Source: Amphibalanus amphitrite (lineage: Eukaryota > Arthropoda > Thecostraca > Balanomorpha > Balanidae). Taken from it: a stretch of 64,000 nucleotides of DNA. Position numbers and translations under genes: made by a program. The stretch spans positions 62,001 to 126,000 of the forward strand of contig NW_024881616.1 in the NCBI RefSeq assembly GCF_019059575.1, given 5' to 3'. Positions 39,181-52,549 of this stretch are shown in pieces. Numbering within the stretch: position 1 is the first letter of the stretch; the number at the start of each line of letters is the position of its first letter. Under the pieces are notes generated by a model that worked only from the letters and a program-made list of their open reading frames with translations, had not been told where the DNA came from and made no database searches.

Positions 39181-41865
39181 GCTGGGCCTTGTGTGTGCGC
39201 TTGACTTCCACAAAAGACAAAAATTGTGTCTGCCATATGAAACATCTTCGTAGGTAAACGAGTCAACTTAAAGACATGTGCAATGTGTACCTATCTACAT
39301 TGTATTTTGTCGGTAGCAGAGAGCCATCTTTCATTGCAGCATTTCAGAGTGCTCGTTAGAGAATGTGTTTCGTTCAACCATTTTGGCGCAGCCTTAGAAT
39401 GACACATAGCTTGCTTGCCATTTTAGAGCGACAGTCACCACTGGTCCTGTATTAACTCCAAATATAACTGGGTTTTGCCATGAAGTCACACATTCACGGA
39501 AAGCCGCGTGCTTGTTTGCACCTTTTGATATGCTCTGAATTGTGCAAGTGTATTCACGTCCAAATGTTTTGTAACACTAATGCTCGTTAATGCCTGCTGC
39601 TGGCATTATTAGAAGTGGACTGTATTTTTCTTACGAGTACCTACTCAAGGTGCACCTGATTGACGTTACAAGATGCGACTGTGTGTAAAATGTTCCAGGC
39701 GAATGCCTTGAATGGATGTGGCCCAGTCAGTGATTTATGGACACGTCCGACACCTCCCCAACGCAAGCTATCGCGATGGCGCTAATAGTGTGTGTGGGCT
39801 TGGCTTCAAAGGCACAAATCAGGTTAATATCATTAATTTTAAAAGACGCAGTTTTTAAACTGCTTGTAAACTATGCGTCGTAATGCTTAATTATATCGTA
39901 TCTCTGGACATTTATGAATTGTAAAATTTCCCAATTTTACCGTGTAAAGCATATGGTTAAAGATTCGATCACTAACGTAAGGTACGTTTCGAGCGAATGG
40001 CTGGAACAATCCAAGCAAGGGGCAACCCAGGCAAACCTGCATGGCGTGATTCTCAACTTTTGATTTTCTTTTTCATACAATAACGTTCATGGCCTTCCTT
40101 GACCTACCTATTCACCGGCTTTGGCGCGATTTTTTTTAGGGTTTCAAGGAAAAGAGGAAATCCTCGGTATCAAGGGTATCCAGGGGATTGCCATGACACG
40201 TACGAATTGATAATGTGCTATCGCACTGCTTTCCTTAGCCAAAGATGGTTAGTCAGTCATTGAAATGCACAAGCTCATAGATTTCGTCATGTTTGAAGCA
40301 CTTTGGCTCAGCCTGCTAAAAATATCGTTTACGGACGCGATGCATTTATAACAAACCATATGATCAATTTAACTACGCTGTATTTCGTCTATGAAAATAT
40401 GAACCATGCTTCTAATTCTAATTGTGGACGCTTGTCGATAGCTTCATGCTTAAAGCAAATATTTAAAGTCGGATGTAAGACTCATGGCTTGCTTACGACA
40501 TATATGGATCCATGGCTGAGCTGAATTTTTTGTTCCGAATTAATTCGCCTTGTGCATGCAACGCGATGAGGATCGTGTTTTCGTGCTCTATCGTCCTTTC
40601 ACCGGTTCGTCGTGCTGCGAGTTTGGTATTGTCTTTGAAATGATGCAGCCTACAGCGGCCTTGACTGAAGCAAGGTATGAGTATGATATCCGTCAACATA
40701 CATCGAGAACACCCATTCCATGTCCATGTGGCACCCAAAGCACATACGTCATCCAGGCGCGACATATAGACACCGTAAGGGCCAGACATGCACGCTGTCA
40801 CGCTGTCGCTATAGGGACACGAATTGAAGGTCTCCGACAAAACAACATTATATAAGCACCGTTCTCCAGCCTCAAGGCGACTCAGTCGTTTTTGGTGGTT
40901 GATAAATTCCCTGTCGTGACGCTCCTAGTTCCTACTTCCTATCAATATTATTATATGCCGTTTCACATTCCATAATTATAGGAAGATGTCAAATGTGATA
41001 TATAAATGGTAATTGGTGACCTTTATACCGTAAATCACAAGGCAGGCGACTTTCTTTCCCCATGACAGTTTCGTAAGTTATTTCCCAGCTAAAGCTTGAC
41101 CAATTCATAAATGAACAAAATTGTACACATAACCAGGGTCAATCGTACACTTTGCCTGGTGAAGAAATGTTAGAAGAATTCATCCCCGTTAAGTACTTAG
41201 CGTTATCGCGGTAAGATGCGATAAACATAAGGCAAATATATAGTATACCTATCACTGGGAAGTTGGGAAATTTACTGCAACCACTCGAAACACTTTTGTA
41301 TGGTTCTGTTTATACTTCTGTTCAACAGCGTGATAGAGCTTGAATCCATATGTTAAAGGCGATTAAATCTCATCGTTACAGTGCTGTTGTACTGGGGGGT
41401 GGGGAAGTTGATGAGCTGTTGGCACTGGAATCGTCTATTGTTTCCACAACATCATAAATATGGTGACATACATTGAACTAAGCCATTTTAATATGAATAA
41501 CGCGTTTAAACGATAAACGAGCATCAATAACACTCGGGTGACAACAATCGTGTTGATTTCTTTACCGATACAGGGAAAACTGGAGAGCGAGGAATAAACG
41601 ACCCAGCACACACCCGGAAAGATCATGAAGGCAAATGATGTCTGCTCACAATGGCAATGCTCCCTCAATCTGTGTATTCCCTCGTTAATGAATAAAACTG
41701 TGTGGCGGATTAGTGTGATGAGTGACGGGGGTCGGTCGGCCGAGCGCCGGCCCCGGCTCTGTTTCCGCCAATGTTCACGGAAGGCAGTGGGCCGAACGGT
41801 GAAGCTATATGGCGAGACCGGCCGCTGGAGGGCTTAGTCGCTGCCGGCCGGCGACGGAGGGCAGC
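39181..41865. other. intergenic region and 5' flank of the secreted-protein gene
   Basis: Nothing coding recognised. The last 170 bp before 41866 turn GC-rich and probably contain the leader of the next gene; no clear TATA box is seen (AATAAAAC at 41691 and CTATATGG at 41797 are weak options). Confidence 0.4.
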
Positions 41866-44800
41866 ATGGCGCCGGGAGGACCGGCCCTCGCGCGACTCGG
41901 CGTGCTGACGCTCACTGTCGCCCTCCTGTGCCCCGCTCATGGTGAGAATGGAGCTGTGAGAGGAGGGGAGGGGCGGTGAGAGCCGGAGAGAGGCTGTGAA
42001 AGCAGGAGGACCGGTGGTGAGAGCTGTGAGAGGTGTGAGCTCCGCGGTGCGTCCCCGCCGGGATAGTGACGTGCTGTGACGAGCTGAGTGCCGGAATGTG
42101 ACGTTTTGGTTATGCCTGGTGGTTGACGTTTGGTGATTTCAACCGGTCGTGCTTTCTGATTTATGACGGCCCAGAGCCTTTGCAGTAGATATAAATTATA
42201 TTTTTTCAGAACGGTTACATTTCCTTGTAAGCAGCAAATGTACAATTTCATCCATCGATAGGTATCTTGGCTCGTTTAGTGAGAGATATATTTTTATCAT
42301 ATATACCTGTTTGGTATAGCATTATAATTGGTCTTATGTAATGTTATTTTTGTTTTACCGATTTATCATTCTCGATTTATCATTCTGTTGTAATAAGACG
42401 TCTGGTGTCATGTCATGAAATGTCGTAAAAGGTCATAGACCGTTTTTTTACGACGACTTTTCTTACATGCATAGCTAATCAAACGATGAAAATACTCAGC
42501 GTGTGTTTATAACGCCAGCGCGAAATGACTGGATACAACATTATCGTTTCAAGTCAGATTATGGCCTTGGCCATAGATAACACGAATCATGTTATCTATG
42601 CCTTGATCAAAATATTTTTTAAATAGTAGAAAATGTAAAAACATGACCTTATTTCCTCGATAATTGCCAAGACTAATGCTGTACAAATATATACTTTATT
42701 TGAAAGAATGTAATATTTCGACCACAGGTCTTTTTCAAACAGTTTCAAATTAGAAAAGATACCATTTCCATTTGCCGCATTTCCAACTGCCTTTCAACAA
42801 AAATTTATGGTTGAATCGTGCCCACTAGCTCACTCGCACCACTCATGAAATATTTGGCTAGCAAAAATAGCATCACATAGGGCACCTATTTTTCAAAATA
42901 CATAATTTCAGCCGTACGAGATAAGTAAGTATTAACATACCGACTGACCATAACACAAAACATCCTACAGGCCTTCGCCATTATTTCTCACAATTTCGTC
43001 CAAAGTCACCCAGCTGTCTACAAGGCATAACAGATGCAGCATGCCAGCAACTATCATATGCTGTCCAGGCTTTTACACATTTACGTGTCTATCCGTCCAG
43101 TATTCACATAACACCGTAACACCAGAATGGAATACAAAGAAAGCAAAGATGGGCATAATTGGCATACTCGCATAACATACCTATAGCGTTCAATGCCATA
43201 ACATATAGCGTTCGATGCCCATAATCAATAACACATATAGTCCACCCCCCCCCCCCCACACACACACAAACACTATCTAGCTTTGAACGCGTGAACATAC
43301 GCAGTACCTAGTGCACAGTAAACATATACAGTACACATTTACACATACATCGGCGTTGTTCCTAGCATTGTTTACCTTACAAAATAGGCCAAGACGATAC
43401 ATTACTGTTGAGTTCCGGACGGTTCTTTCTTATCAGCAGCGATTCAGCTATTTTACGGTCTGGATGGTCTTTAGACTTGTACAATATTTTAATTTTGAGC
43501 GGAGCAGACGTCCCATCTACGATACTGTCACCGTGTTTCTCCGTAAAGTGATCACCCAACGGAGTGTCAGGGGTCCTGTTGGTCATGTCGCGCACGTGTT
43601 CATTGAACCTGAGGCGCAATGGCCGTTTTGTCTCTCCGATATAAACACCTTCCTTGTCATTTCCCCCGCAGATCCCACACCTGATTTCATATACCACATT
43701 TTTCTGAGTGCAATCCCCCGTAAACCCCATTCTACATGCGTGGCATCGTTGACCGCCCGGACATTTAGGCTTGCGAAGTGATGTTTTGACTAGCATATTT
43801 TTTAGTTTACCCTTGTTCTTCCAAGCTAGCTTGACATTCAAACCTGACCGTTTTACCTTACTTTTGATTTTACACAGGTTCAATGAACACGTGCGCGACA
43901 TGACCAACAGGACCCCTGACACTCCGTTGGGTGATCACTTTACGGAGAAACACGGTGACAGTATCGTAGATGGGACGTCTGCTCCGCTCAAAATTAAAAT
44001 ATTGTACAAGTCTAAAGACCATCCAGACCGTAAAATAGCTGAATCGCTGCTGATAAGAAAGAACCGTCCGGAACTCAACAGTAATGTATCGTCTTGGCCT
44101 ATTTTGTAAGGTAAACAATGCTAGGAACAACGCCGATGTATGTGTAAATGTGTACTGTATATGTTTACTGTGCACTAGGTACTGCGTATGTTCACGCGTT
44201 CAAAGCTAGATAGTGTTTGTGTGTGTGTGTGGGGGGGGGGGGGTGGACTATATGTGTTATTGATTATGGGCATCGAACGCTATATGTTATGGCATTGAAC
44301 GCTATAGGTATGTTATGCGAGTATGCCAATTATGCCCATCTTTGCTTTCTTTGTATTCCATTCTGGTGTTACGGTGTTATGTGAATACTGGACGGATAGA
44401 CACGTAAATGTGTAAAAGCCTGGACAGCATATGATAGTTGCTGGCATGCTGCATCTGTTATGCCTTGTAGACAGCTGGGTGACTTTGGACGAAATTGTGA
44501 GAAATAATGGCGAAGGCCTGTAGGATGTTTTGTGTTATGGTCAGTCGGTATGTTAATACTTACTTATCTCGTACGGCTGAAATTATGTATTTTGAAAAAT
44601 AGGTGCCCTATGTGATGCTATTTTTGCTAGCCAAATATTTCATGAGTGGTGCGAGTGAGCTAGTGGGCACGATTCAACCATAAATTTTTGTTGAAAGGCA
44701 GTTGGAAATGCGGCAAATGGAAATGGTATCTTTTCTAATTTGAAACTGTTTGAAAAAGACCTGTGGTCGAAATATTACATTCTTTCAAATAAAGTATATA

Positions 44801-47800
44801 TTTGTACAGCATTAGTCTTGGCAATTATCGAGGAAATAAGGTCATGTTTTTACATTTTCTACTATTTATGAACATGTTCCTCGCACAAGCACTAACCTCA
44901 TTAAAAAATATTTTTTAAGTTAACTCTCAAAATTTGATGTCAATCGAGTACTCTTGACGAAGGAAAAAAAACATCTAGTAAAATTGGGTGTCGAACAGGC
45001 CTTACGCTTCTATCAATTCAGAGGATACATTAACGAAATGCATTAAATTACTTTAGATTTTATTCCTGTCCTATAAGTTCACACTTCGGGAAAAATTAGA
45101 TAGCAATCACACCCAATCGCTGATTCGCTACAGATGACGCTGCTATGCGAGAAAAAAGAGGTTCAACAGGTTTTATATCATTCTTCCTTTGTCACCCGTC
45201 TAACTCCCAGCCTGTCAATTCATTGTACCACCAGTATTGACCTGGAAAATGGAGCTACGTTCATCATTACCGTTACTGATTGGGTTTACGATTTCCTGTA
45301 CCGAGCAGACGGACCCCAGCGATGCCACGCTGGGAAAGATTTCCAGAGGAAAAATGTCTGCTCGTCAATCAGTTTGTGAACGATATTCACAAATGTGACT
45401 TCCTCTATGTGCGGTGTGCACGCTACACGGTTTAGGCGGTCAGAACATTTGTTATAGGTATGTTAGAGATCATATCACAAAGTAAGGTGTCAATAATACG
45501 GAAATGCTCAGTAGCTTGGTATCTAAACTCTTTTTCATTGTTTTTATTAAGCTAACATTCTTTAGAGCGCATTCAAACACATACACTATACAGGCATTCT
45601 TGACGTTTTGTCTGCTCGTCACATCTGTTTCCAATCAGTATACCAAATAATTTTGAAGGCGTGATGGTATGCAAATGCTAGAAGTAGGGTTTATGGTGCC
45701 AGCCATTTTATCAGTCCATCTATTTACCTTCATAAAAAATGAAAACTCACTACAGAATGTTTGCAGGCGTTGTCATTGGAATGACATTGGTCGTGTCATT
45801 ACATAACTGAGGTACTTCCCAACAGCCTAGTAGCGACGGCATCTGACCGCCAAAAGACCCGTGCACCAGTGGTGAGCGTCCCGTTGGAGTTATTTTGGCG
45901 CTCACTTTTCGCCGAAGACGGAGACGGTTCGCAGTCAGTTGCAGGACTACACGCCTAATCGGAGGTCAAATTAATGAAACAAAAGTTGGCTTGGTGGGTT
46001 TTGTACGATTATGCGGAAATGTCGAACGTACCACTCTAAATTCCATCGTCTATTCAATATTCTCCGCATGCATTGGCACAGGTCAGTTGATAGATGGAGC
46101 TGGTGGGTAATAAGCCCTGACTAAAGTGGATTATGATGCTTTTAGTCAAACATGTGCATGACTTAGACGAAAAAAATATATGTAATAAGGCATGCAATTA
46201 TGTATTATTCACGAATCACAGCAAACATTCATGGGTGACATCCTCGTTAGCAATGCTTTTTAAGACCTCATGCCACGCCTAAAAATAACACAGAAAAGTA
46301 AAAAAGCGGATAACGGGAGTGTGCTTCACTCACGCCTGGCTCATATACATACCATGCAATGACTGACATCAAGCAAAATATTTGATGCGGCATAATGACA
46401 TCATAAAGGGAGTGTGCGAAGCTATCTATAGACACGTGGGAAAGCAGCTACCCTTATCTGATGCTCCCCGTAGTTTGCCATATCAAACAATGCAGTCGAT
46501 GTCAGACGCTCGTGCTGGTCACGTGACGATTACATAACAAGTGGTCCGGCCCGCCATAGTTACTCCACGCTGCCATACCCACGGCAATTGGCCACCAACT
46601 GCGGCAGTAGCTCGTCGAACGACTGATCGGCGATCGACTCTTCAGTCTCTGACACTTTGTTTCTCTGTTTCAGGGGCGTACCGTAAGTGTGACGACCCCT
46701 GCCCAAAGGGGCAGCAATGCTTCCGTCGACCCGTGCTCAACAGCAGCAATTTCTGGACGATGAAACCCGTCTGCGTCGACATCAAGGACAGCAACAGCAC
46801 CGTGCTGATGAAGCCAGCCAAGCCGACCAAGACGATGAAGTCAGCCTCTCTAACGATGCCTCCGACGGGTGCCAATGGCCTCCAGGGGCTCCTCCCCCTG
46901 CCTCCGGGGCACCCAATCACCCATTTTTCGCCGTTGTCTCATCTACTGCAGCCGCTGCCCCAGCTGAGCCAACTGCAGGCGGGTCCGGCTCAGACAGTCC
47001 AGTCACAGCCTAGCCAGCCGCAGTCCAGCCAGCCAAAGGCGACCCAGACGCAGCCACCCTCACTCTCAAGCCAGCCTAAGCCAGACCAGCCACAGCTCAG
47101 CCAACCACAGCTGGGCCTATCGCAGCTGAGCCAGCCACAGTTGAGCCAAGGACTGCCGCAGCTGCCACAGGGATTTCCTTTTCTGCCACAGGGAGTACCG
47201 CAGCTGCCAAAAGGAGTACCGCAGCTGCCACAAGGAGTGCCACAGCTGAGCTCAGGAGTGCCGTTGCTGCCAAAGGGAGTGCCGCAGCTGTCCAAGGGAG
47301 TGCCCCAGCTGCCCAAGGGAGCGCCACAGCTGAGCTCGGCAGCGCCACAGCTGAGCTCGGCAGCGCCACAGCTGAGCTCGGGAGTGCCACAGCTGAGCTC
47401 GGCAGCGCCACAGCTGAGCTCGGGAGTGCCACAGCTGAGTTCAGGAGTACCACCGCTGAGTCCGCAGCTGCTGCAGCAATTCCCATTCTTCCCTTCGTTC
47501 CCGCCTCTTCCCCCGCTTCCCCAGCCGGAGGAAAAGGAGGATAAGTCAGCTCCGGCGCCAGTCCCGCCGGCTCCTCAGCTGCCGGACCCGGCTCAGTTTT
47601 CGTTCCCGCACCTGCTGCAGCTCTCCTCGCGGCTCATTAAGCCGGCTCAGCAGGTGGTGGAAGCGGAGCCGCAGCTGAAGAAGATGTCGCCAGACGTAGA
47701 GCTGGTGCCAGAGTCGCTGATGTCAGCGGCGAAAAAAGCGAAGCCGGCTGAACCGGCGGAGAGGGCTGTGCCGGAGCTGACGCAGCCGGAGCTGACAGAG

Positions 47801-49288
47801 CCGGAGCTGGCGAAGCCTGAGCAGGAGACCAAAGAGGCGGCTTCTGAGTCGGAGCAGCCGGACGCTGGCTCGAGCCCGCCCCTCCTCCCGCCGCCCTTCC
47901 TCCCTCACCTCTTCCCCTTCCTGCCTCCGCTGGGGTCGCTGCCTCCTCTTCCTCAGCAGTTCCCTCCGCTGCTGCTGCCGCCGCTGCCTCCGCTGCCTCA
48001 GCCGGGGCAGGAGCTGCCGGAGTCGCCGGAGAAGCCGCCGCCCGCCCAGCCGGAGCCGCAGCCGCCGCCGCCGCCGCCCGGCCCGCAGCTGCTGCAGCCC
48101 GACCAGCCGCTCATCCCTTCGTTCGCTGAGCTGTTCGGTCTGCAGGCCGAGCCGCCCGCCTCGCCGCCGACCCCGGCCCCGGCGGCTGCCACCGAGCAGC
48201 CGACCACGACCACCACTCCTCGGCCGCGGCTGGTGCTCTCTGCCGGCGCCCAGGTGCACATCCCGACTGCGCGTCCCCCGGCCACCACCCCGGCGCCCAC
48301 CCCGGCACCGCCGCCCACCGAGGCGCCCGTGCACGTGGAGCCGCCGCCGAGCTGCGCCGGCATGGAGTGCGGCCCGGGCACAGCGTGTCTTCTAGAGGAC
48401 GCCGAGCACTGCCCCGACCCGCCGTGTCACCCGGAACCCATCTGCGAGGAGGACCTCTGCAGTCGCGTCAACTGCGGCGAGGGAAAAACCTGCGTGCACC
48501 GCGTCAAGGACGGCTCGATCCCCGGCTGTGACAACTTTCCGTTCTGCCGCTACAAGACGCACTGTCCGCCGACGGCGCAGCCCAAGTTCGGCTACTGTCC
48601 GTCGCCGGACGCGGTCACAGAGGCGACTCAGGGCGGGTTCACGTGTCAGTTCGACAACCAGTGCGAGTCTGACCTGCTGTGCTGTCCCAGTTCCAACAAG
48701 GGAGTCAGTAACTGCGTGCAGCCGGCTCACGCGGGCCGCTGCAGTGACGCGGCCAACGCTTGTCCGGGCGCCACGTGCGCGGTGATCAACGGCACGCAGA
48801 CGTGTCTGGACAGTCCCGAGTGCTACCCGGGCGCGTACGTGTGTCAGTTCGGGCTGCAGACCTTCTGCACAGACGCCGCCCAGTGGAAGATCACCGGCCT
48901 CAAGTGTCCGCCGGTGCACGTGGACCCGCCGTCCCATATGTACGCCACGTCTCACAACAACTACGGCTACTCGCACGGCACGGGCACCGCCAACACCAAC
49001 AGCAACAGCAACTACTACAACAATAACTATTACAACACCAACTCCAACGGCAACTACAACAGTAACTATTACAACAACAACAACAATTACAACAGCAACT
49101 ATTACAACAACTACAACCGCAATTATAACGGCTACAACTACAACAATAACTATAACAACTACAACAGCAAATACAACAACTACAACAACTACAACTACAA
49201 CAATTATAGATCATATGGGAACTATGGCAAGGGTTATGGCAATTATGGTGGCTATAGTAGCTACAACTCGAAACATTATGGTAAATAA
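41866..49288 (+). CDS. secreted modular protein: PQLSSG repeats, Cys-rich modules, Tyr/Asn-rich tail
   Basis: Two exons, 41866-41941 and 46674-49288, joined by a GTGAGA/TTTCAG intron in phase 1, encode 896 residues. Exon 1 is a signal peptide (RLGVLTLTVALLCPAHG). The mature protein starts AYRKCDDPCPKGQQC, a small Cys module. Residues about 165-290 are some 15 seven-residue units like GVPQLSS, GVPQLPK and AAPQLSS. A Pro/Gln/Leu-rich stretch follows, then residues about 586-780 with many Cys (CAGMECGPGTACL, CSRVNCGEGKTC, and WAP-like FGYCPSPDA...DLLCCPSS). The last 110 residues are almost only Asn, Tyr and Ser, then GYGNYGGYSSYNSKHYGK. An extracellular matrix, cuticle or adhesive role is inferred from the composition; I do not recognise the family. 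The intron contains a Penelope-like relic. Confidence 0.87.
42621..44866. mobile_element. Penelope-like element, inverted partial duplication in intron
   Basis: Two arms of about 1 kb, 42621-43615 and 43871-44866, are inverse copies with almost no difference, around a loop of about 255 bp. The minus strand from the loop into the left arm encodes the C-terminal GIY-YIG endonuclease of Penelope-like retroelements, with the CPGGQRCHACRMG zinc-like motif, VYIGETKRPLRLRFNEH and KHGDSIVDGTS. The arms hold the end of that region and the 3' untranslated DNA, with AATAAA near the outer ends. No reverse transcriptase is present, so it is a truncated relic; head-to-head partial copies are typical of the group. 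High arm identity suggests a young event. Confidence 0.82.
44867..46673 (+). other. rest of the intron
   Basis: Non-coding, AT-rich, no recognised element. The word ATGTTCCTCGCACAAGCAC at 44875 recurs as ATGTTCCTCGTACAAGCAC near 52229, so a small dispersed repeat may begin here. Confidence 0.4.
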
Positions 49289-49436
49289 ACTGACATTTTG
49301 TAATGTGTTTTTAGTCAAAGTACTTCAGCTGCGAGCTTTATAGGTCTAATGTAGTTGGCATTTAAGCTCGCACATTCTATTCAAACATACAGTATAACAA
49401 ACGGTTTTATGAGAGGGACGGGTTTAACAGCAAGGG

Positions 49437-50837
49437 TACACTGAAAACTTTTTTACCATTTCCTGAAGGGTAAACCCGCCATAGCATGGTAGCTTGACAC
49501 ACAGACGTTTTTTACCACCTTCCAGATGGTAAATTTTACTATTTCATGAAGAGTAAACTCGCCAGGGAGGGGTAACATGACACACAGACGTTTTTTACCA
49601 TCTTCTGAATGGTAAACTCTTTTGATTTACTCTTGTCTAGAGTGTAACATTTTTTGGGTTACACTCTTTGAAAGGGTAAATCTTAAACGGGACCCTTTTC
49701 TAGGGAGTAACGCATCATCTACTCTGTGCTTTACCCTCCTACAGAGAGTATTATCTTCTGGCCTACCCTTTGTCACATGGTAATGTTTACTCTTTCCTTT
49801 AGTGTAAACCCCCCAGAGGATGGTAACAGACTCACAGACGCTTGCTTCAGAAGCTTCACGAAGCTTCTGTTAACCGGAGCTCACCAACTAAAAAAACATG
49901 CTTCAAGAGCAACAATGTATATTTGGCTTCCGTACAAACAATACGAGGGGCACACCAGCCATGAACATTGTGAGACTCTTCACTTATGCATACGAATTTA
50001 TACGAAGCGTTCAGCAATGCACAAGCGGTAAATAAACACCACAATACAACTTGAATGCACTTTGAATGTGAATACAAGACATTCAGCGCCCTCATATTGG
50101 ATAAGGCACAGCGCACAATATTTGAAGAGAGCGACGGCGTTCCTGGGTGGTCGCCCGTCTGCGTGAGATAATGAGACTGGATCACTACAGTGCAAGGCTT
50201 TTTCGAAGTCACCAACAAAATGCATAAGCTTGTAGCATCACAACAAAATTAATGTACGAACTCACAACCTAGGCCACGTGGCCGTGCACGGGGTCCTGTT
50301 AACCAGGTCAAATTAGCACCACTCAACGGCATGCAATGCTCTAGCACATCGGTACTTACAATAAAATGTCCATGCAGAGGCTCTATAGGCGATGAACAAC
50401 ACACAAGCACAATCACCAACGGCCACGCCGCGCGGCACCGACACTGCTCACGTCCGCTCTCGGAGACCAACGGCCGAAAACTGACAGATGCGCGCGGCCT
50501 TCAAACCGCAAACGGCCGATCTCGTTTCTGATTGGCTGAGTGATTCCATTTCAAATATCATCTTCACGAGGGTAAACAAGATCCACGCATGAAACGACTA
50601 TCTGTACACGAGTCACGATACCCAGAAGGAAAGAGTTTTCGTGATGTTCTGGATCGCGAGAGCAATATTGATATTTACATGGTAATAATACTCTTCGCTG
50701 GCGAATAAGTTCGTATTAACCACGTACCGTTACTATGCACATAATGGTAGCAAAGAGTTACCCTTTCAATATACTCTTATCTTGCTGGTTTGATGAAAAT
50801 GAACCCTCCAGGAGGTAGTAAAAAAGTTTTGAGTGTA
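49437..50837. mobile_element. TIR element rich in GGTAAA/TTTACC
   Basis: Left end TACACTGAAAACTTTTTTAC and right end TAGTAAAAAAGTTTTGAGTG are inverse matches, 1.4 kb apart. Near the left end a unit of about 90 bp, with GGTAAAC, GCCA, GACACACAGACGTTTTTTACCA, is repeated twice and degenerates into further GGTAA/TTTACC words. No coding capacity and no target duplication that I can see. It lies just after the stop of the secreted-protein gene and may supply its 3' end. Confidence 0.6.
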
Positions 50838-52549
50838 AGTTGGAGCCATAGTGTTTCGTGAATACTGTCGCATTGGTGCTTACCCCACACGCATTAGGTG
50901 TGATTATCATGCAGAGCTGTGAAGCACGATGCGCCAGCAGTGGTCCATGGTGTGTAGGAGCGACGAAAAGCGTATTGCAATAAGTCATTGCCAAGATACT
51001 GAATATACGCTTAACAACGTGAAATGAAGTTTAAACTTGTCTCGCTTTGGTGATATGTTGCGATCAAAAAGGAACATTGCATACAGTTGAGTTTTGCTTA
51101 CAGTCTTGTGCCAGCCCGAATTATTTATTTAGCATTTATTCATTACAAAACAAGCCATTTAGCTATCTTACGAGAATCTGGTGTATTTATTATATGCGTT
51201 ATTGTCTCAAATGTGCATACATTTCACACTATTCTATAGCCGTTGCAACAGGCGTCTAACTGTGATAATCCTCCAAATAAACTAATCTTCTAATGAATCA
51301 TCTTCAACCCTTCATTCAGTCATCGAAAGTCCCTGAACTGTAAGGAAAAGAAGCACCTGACCAGGAAAGAGCAGCGGAAAGATGATTTCCGGCTATAGTT
51401 TGAATATGACTTTACCTGCGCCGGGCCGGTCGTTCTCTGACTGGGGTGACCTCGGGTAACGGATGTGCTGGGTACAAAGGCAGACCGGCATCCGATCAGA
51501 AACAATACACTGCCAACGGAGTACGACTTAGACCGCACCCGGGTGGAAATCCCACCATCCGCCTCTGGGGGTCAGTTGTGGTGTCCTGGCGTGAGAGGAA
51601 AGGCAGGATTTTGAGCGGAGGCACACCGGACGACGAGGGCCGATCGAGGTGCCCGGATTGGCTTGTCGATAGTTGATTGAACGAACTGTTGATTACCCCT
51701 CCGAATTTCTATCAATCGGAGATGACGAACAATTAATGTATGCGGCAGAGACCGACCCGGTGGGACTCCACACAGGGGGTCAGCCCACCCTGCCGTTCAA
51801 ACGGTCACTATCCGGTGAAAGTGAAGTCTACTCAAGACCTTCAGTTATCTGGTGATGGTGACCATCAGCCCAGACTAGGCAAAGACAAAGTGAGCACGGA
51901 CGTGAGTGGAGTTAGACTAGTCCCCAGAAAAGCCACATCGGATGGCACAGTCACCCCTAACGGTCTTATCATGTTAAATTTTGTTATTGCTAATCATGTG
52001 AACAACTAGTATATTTAACTCTTAGTTCTGTGTTATTAGTAATGGACACGAATCATGATCTAACGATCAAACAAGACAACTTTTATCACATTTTAGTTTA
52101 ATGACTTTATCCGCGTTGATAAAGATTTAAAGTGAAACACTTTTTTTGATAGATTCGTAATAAACAAGTGCATTGACTTAACTTGTTAAATACGAGGATA
52201 AGGTTATTAAACTAAAATGTTTTAATATGTTCCTCGTACAAGCACTTAGAAACTTGAAAGACACGTTTTATTTGACCCTGGGTCGAAAAGGAAGGTTGGA
52301 ACCTCCTGAAGTTTCTTTTTGCGATTGCTCATGATGCATCAGCGAAAGAGAACTAAACTTGGCATGCTGGCTGATGTCATTATGACATCACTTAGGTCAT
52401 TCGAGCTAATCGGAATTAGGATATTTCCATCAAGACTCCGACAAAATTGAGTTGTCTTGTCGGGAAAGGCACCGCTTAACACAGCATTCAATTAACCGAG
52501 CGGTGTTTCAATTACCGAGTTAATTCCAAAATAATTTGAAACGGAAGCA
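50838..52549. other. non-coding region with one hairpin
   Basis: No supported ORF. Near 52091 ACATTTTAGTTTAATGACTT pairs with TTATTAAACTAAAATGT near 52203, making a 130-bp hairpin with AAGTGCATTGACTTAAC in its loop. The rest is unremarkable. Confidence 0.45.

Noticed and set aside
46642-48976. Antisense frames over the secreted-protein exon
   Set aside because: Arise from the repetitive Pro/Gln codons of the real gene and lack independent features.
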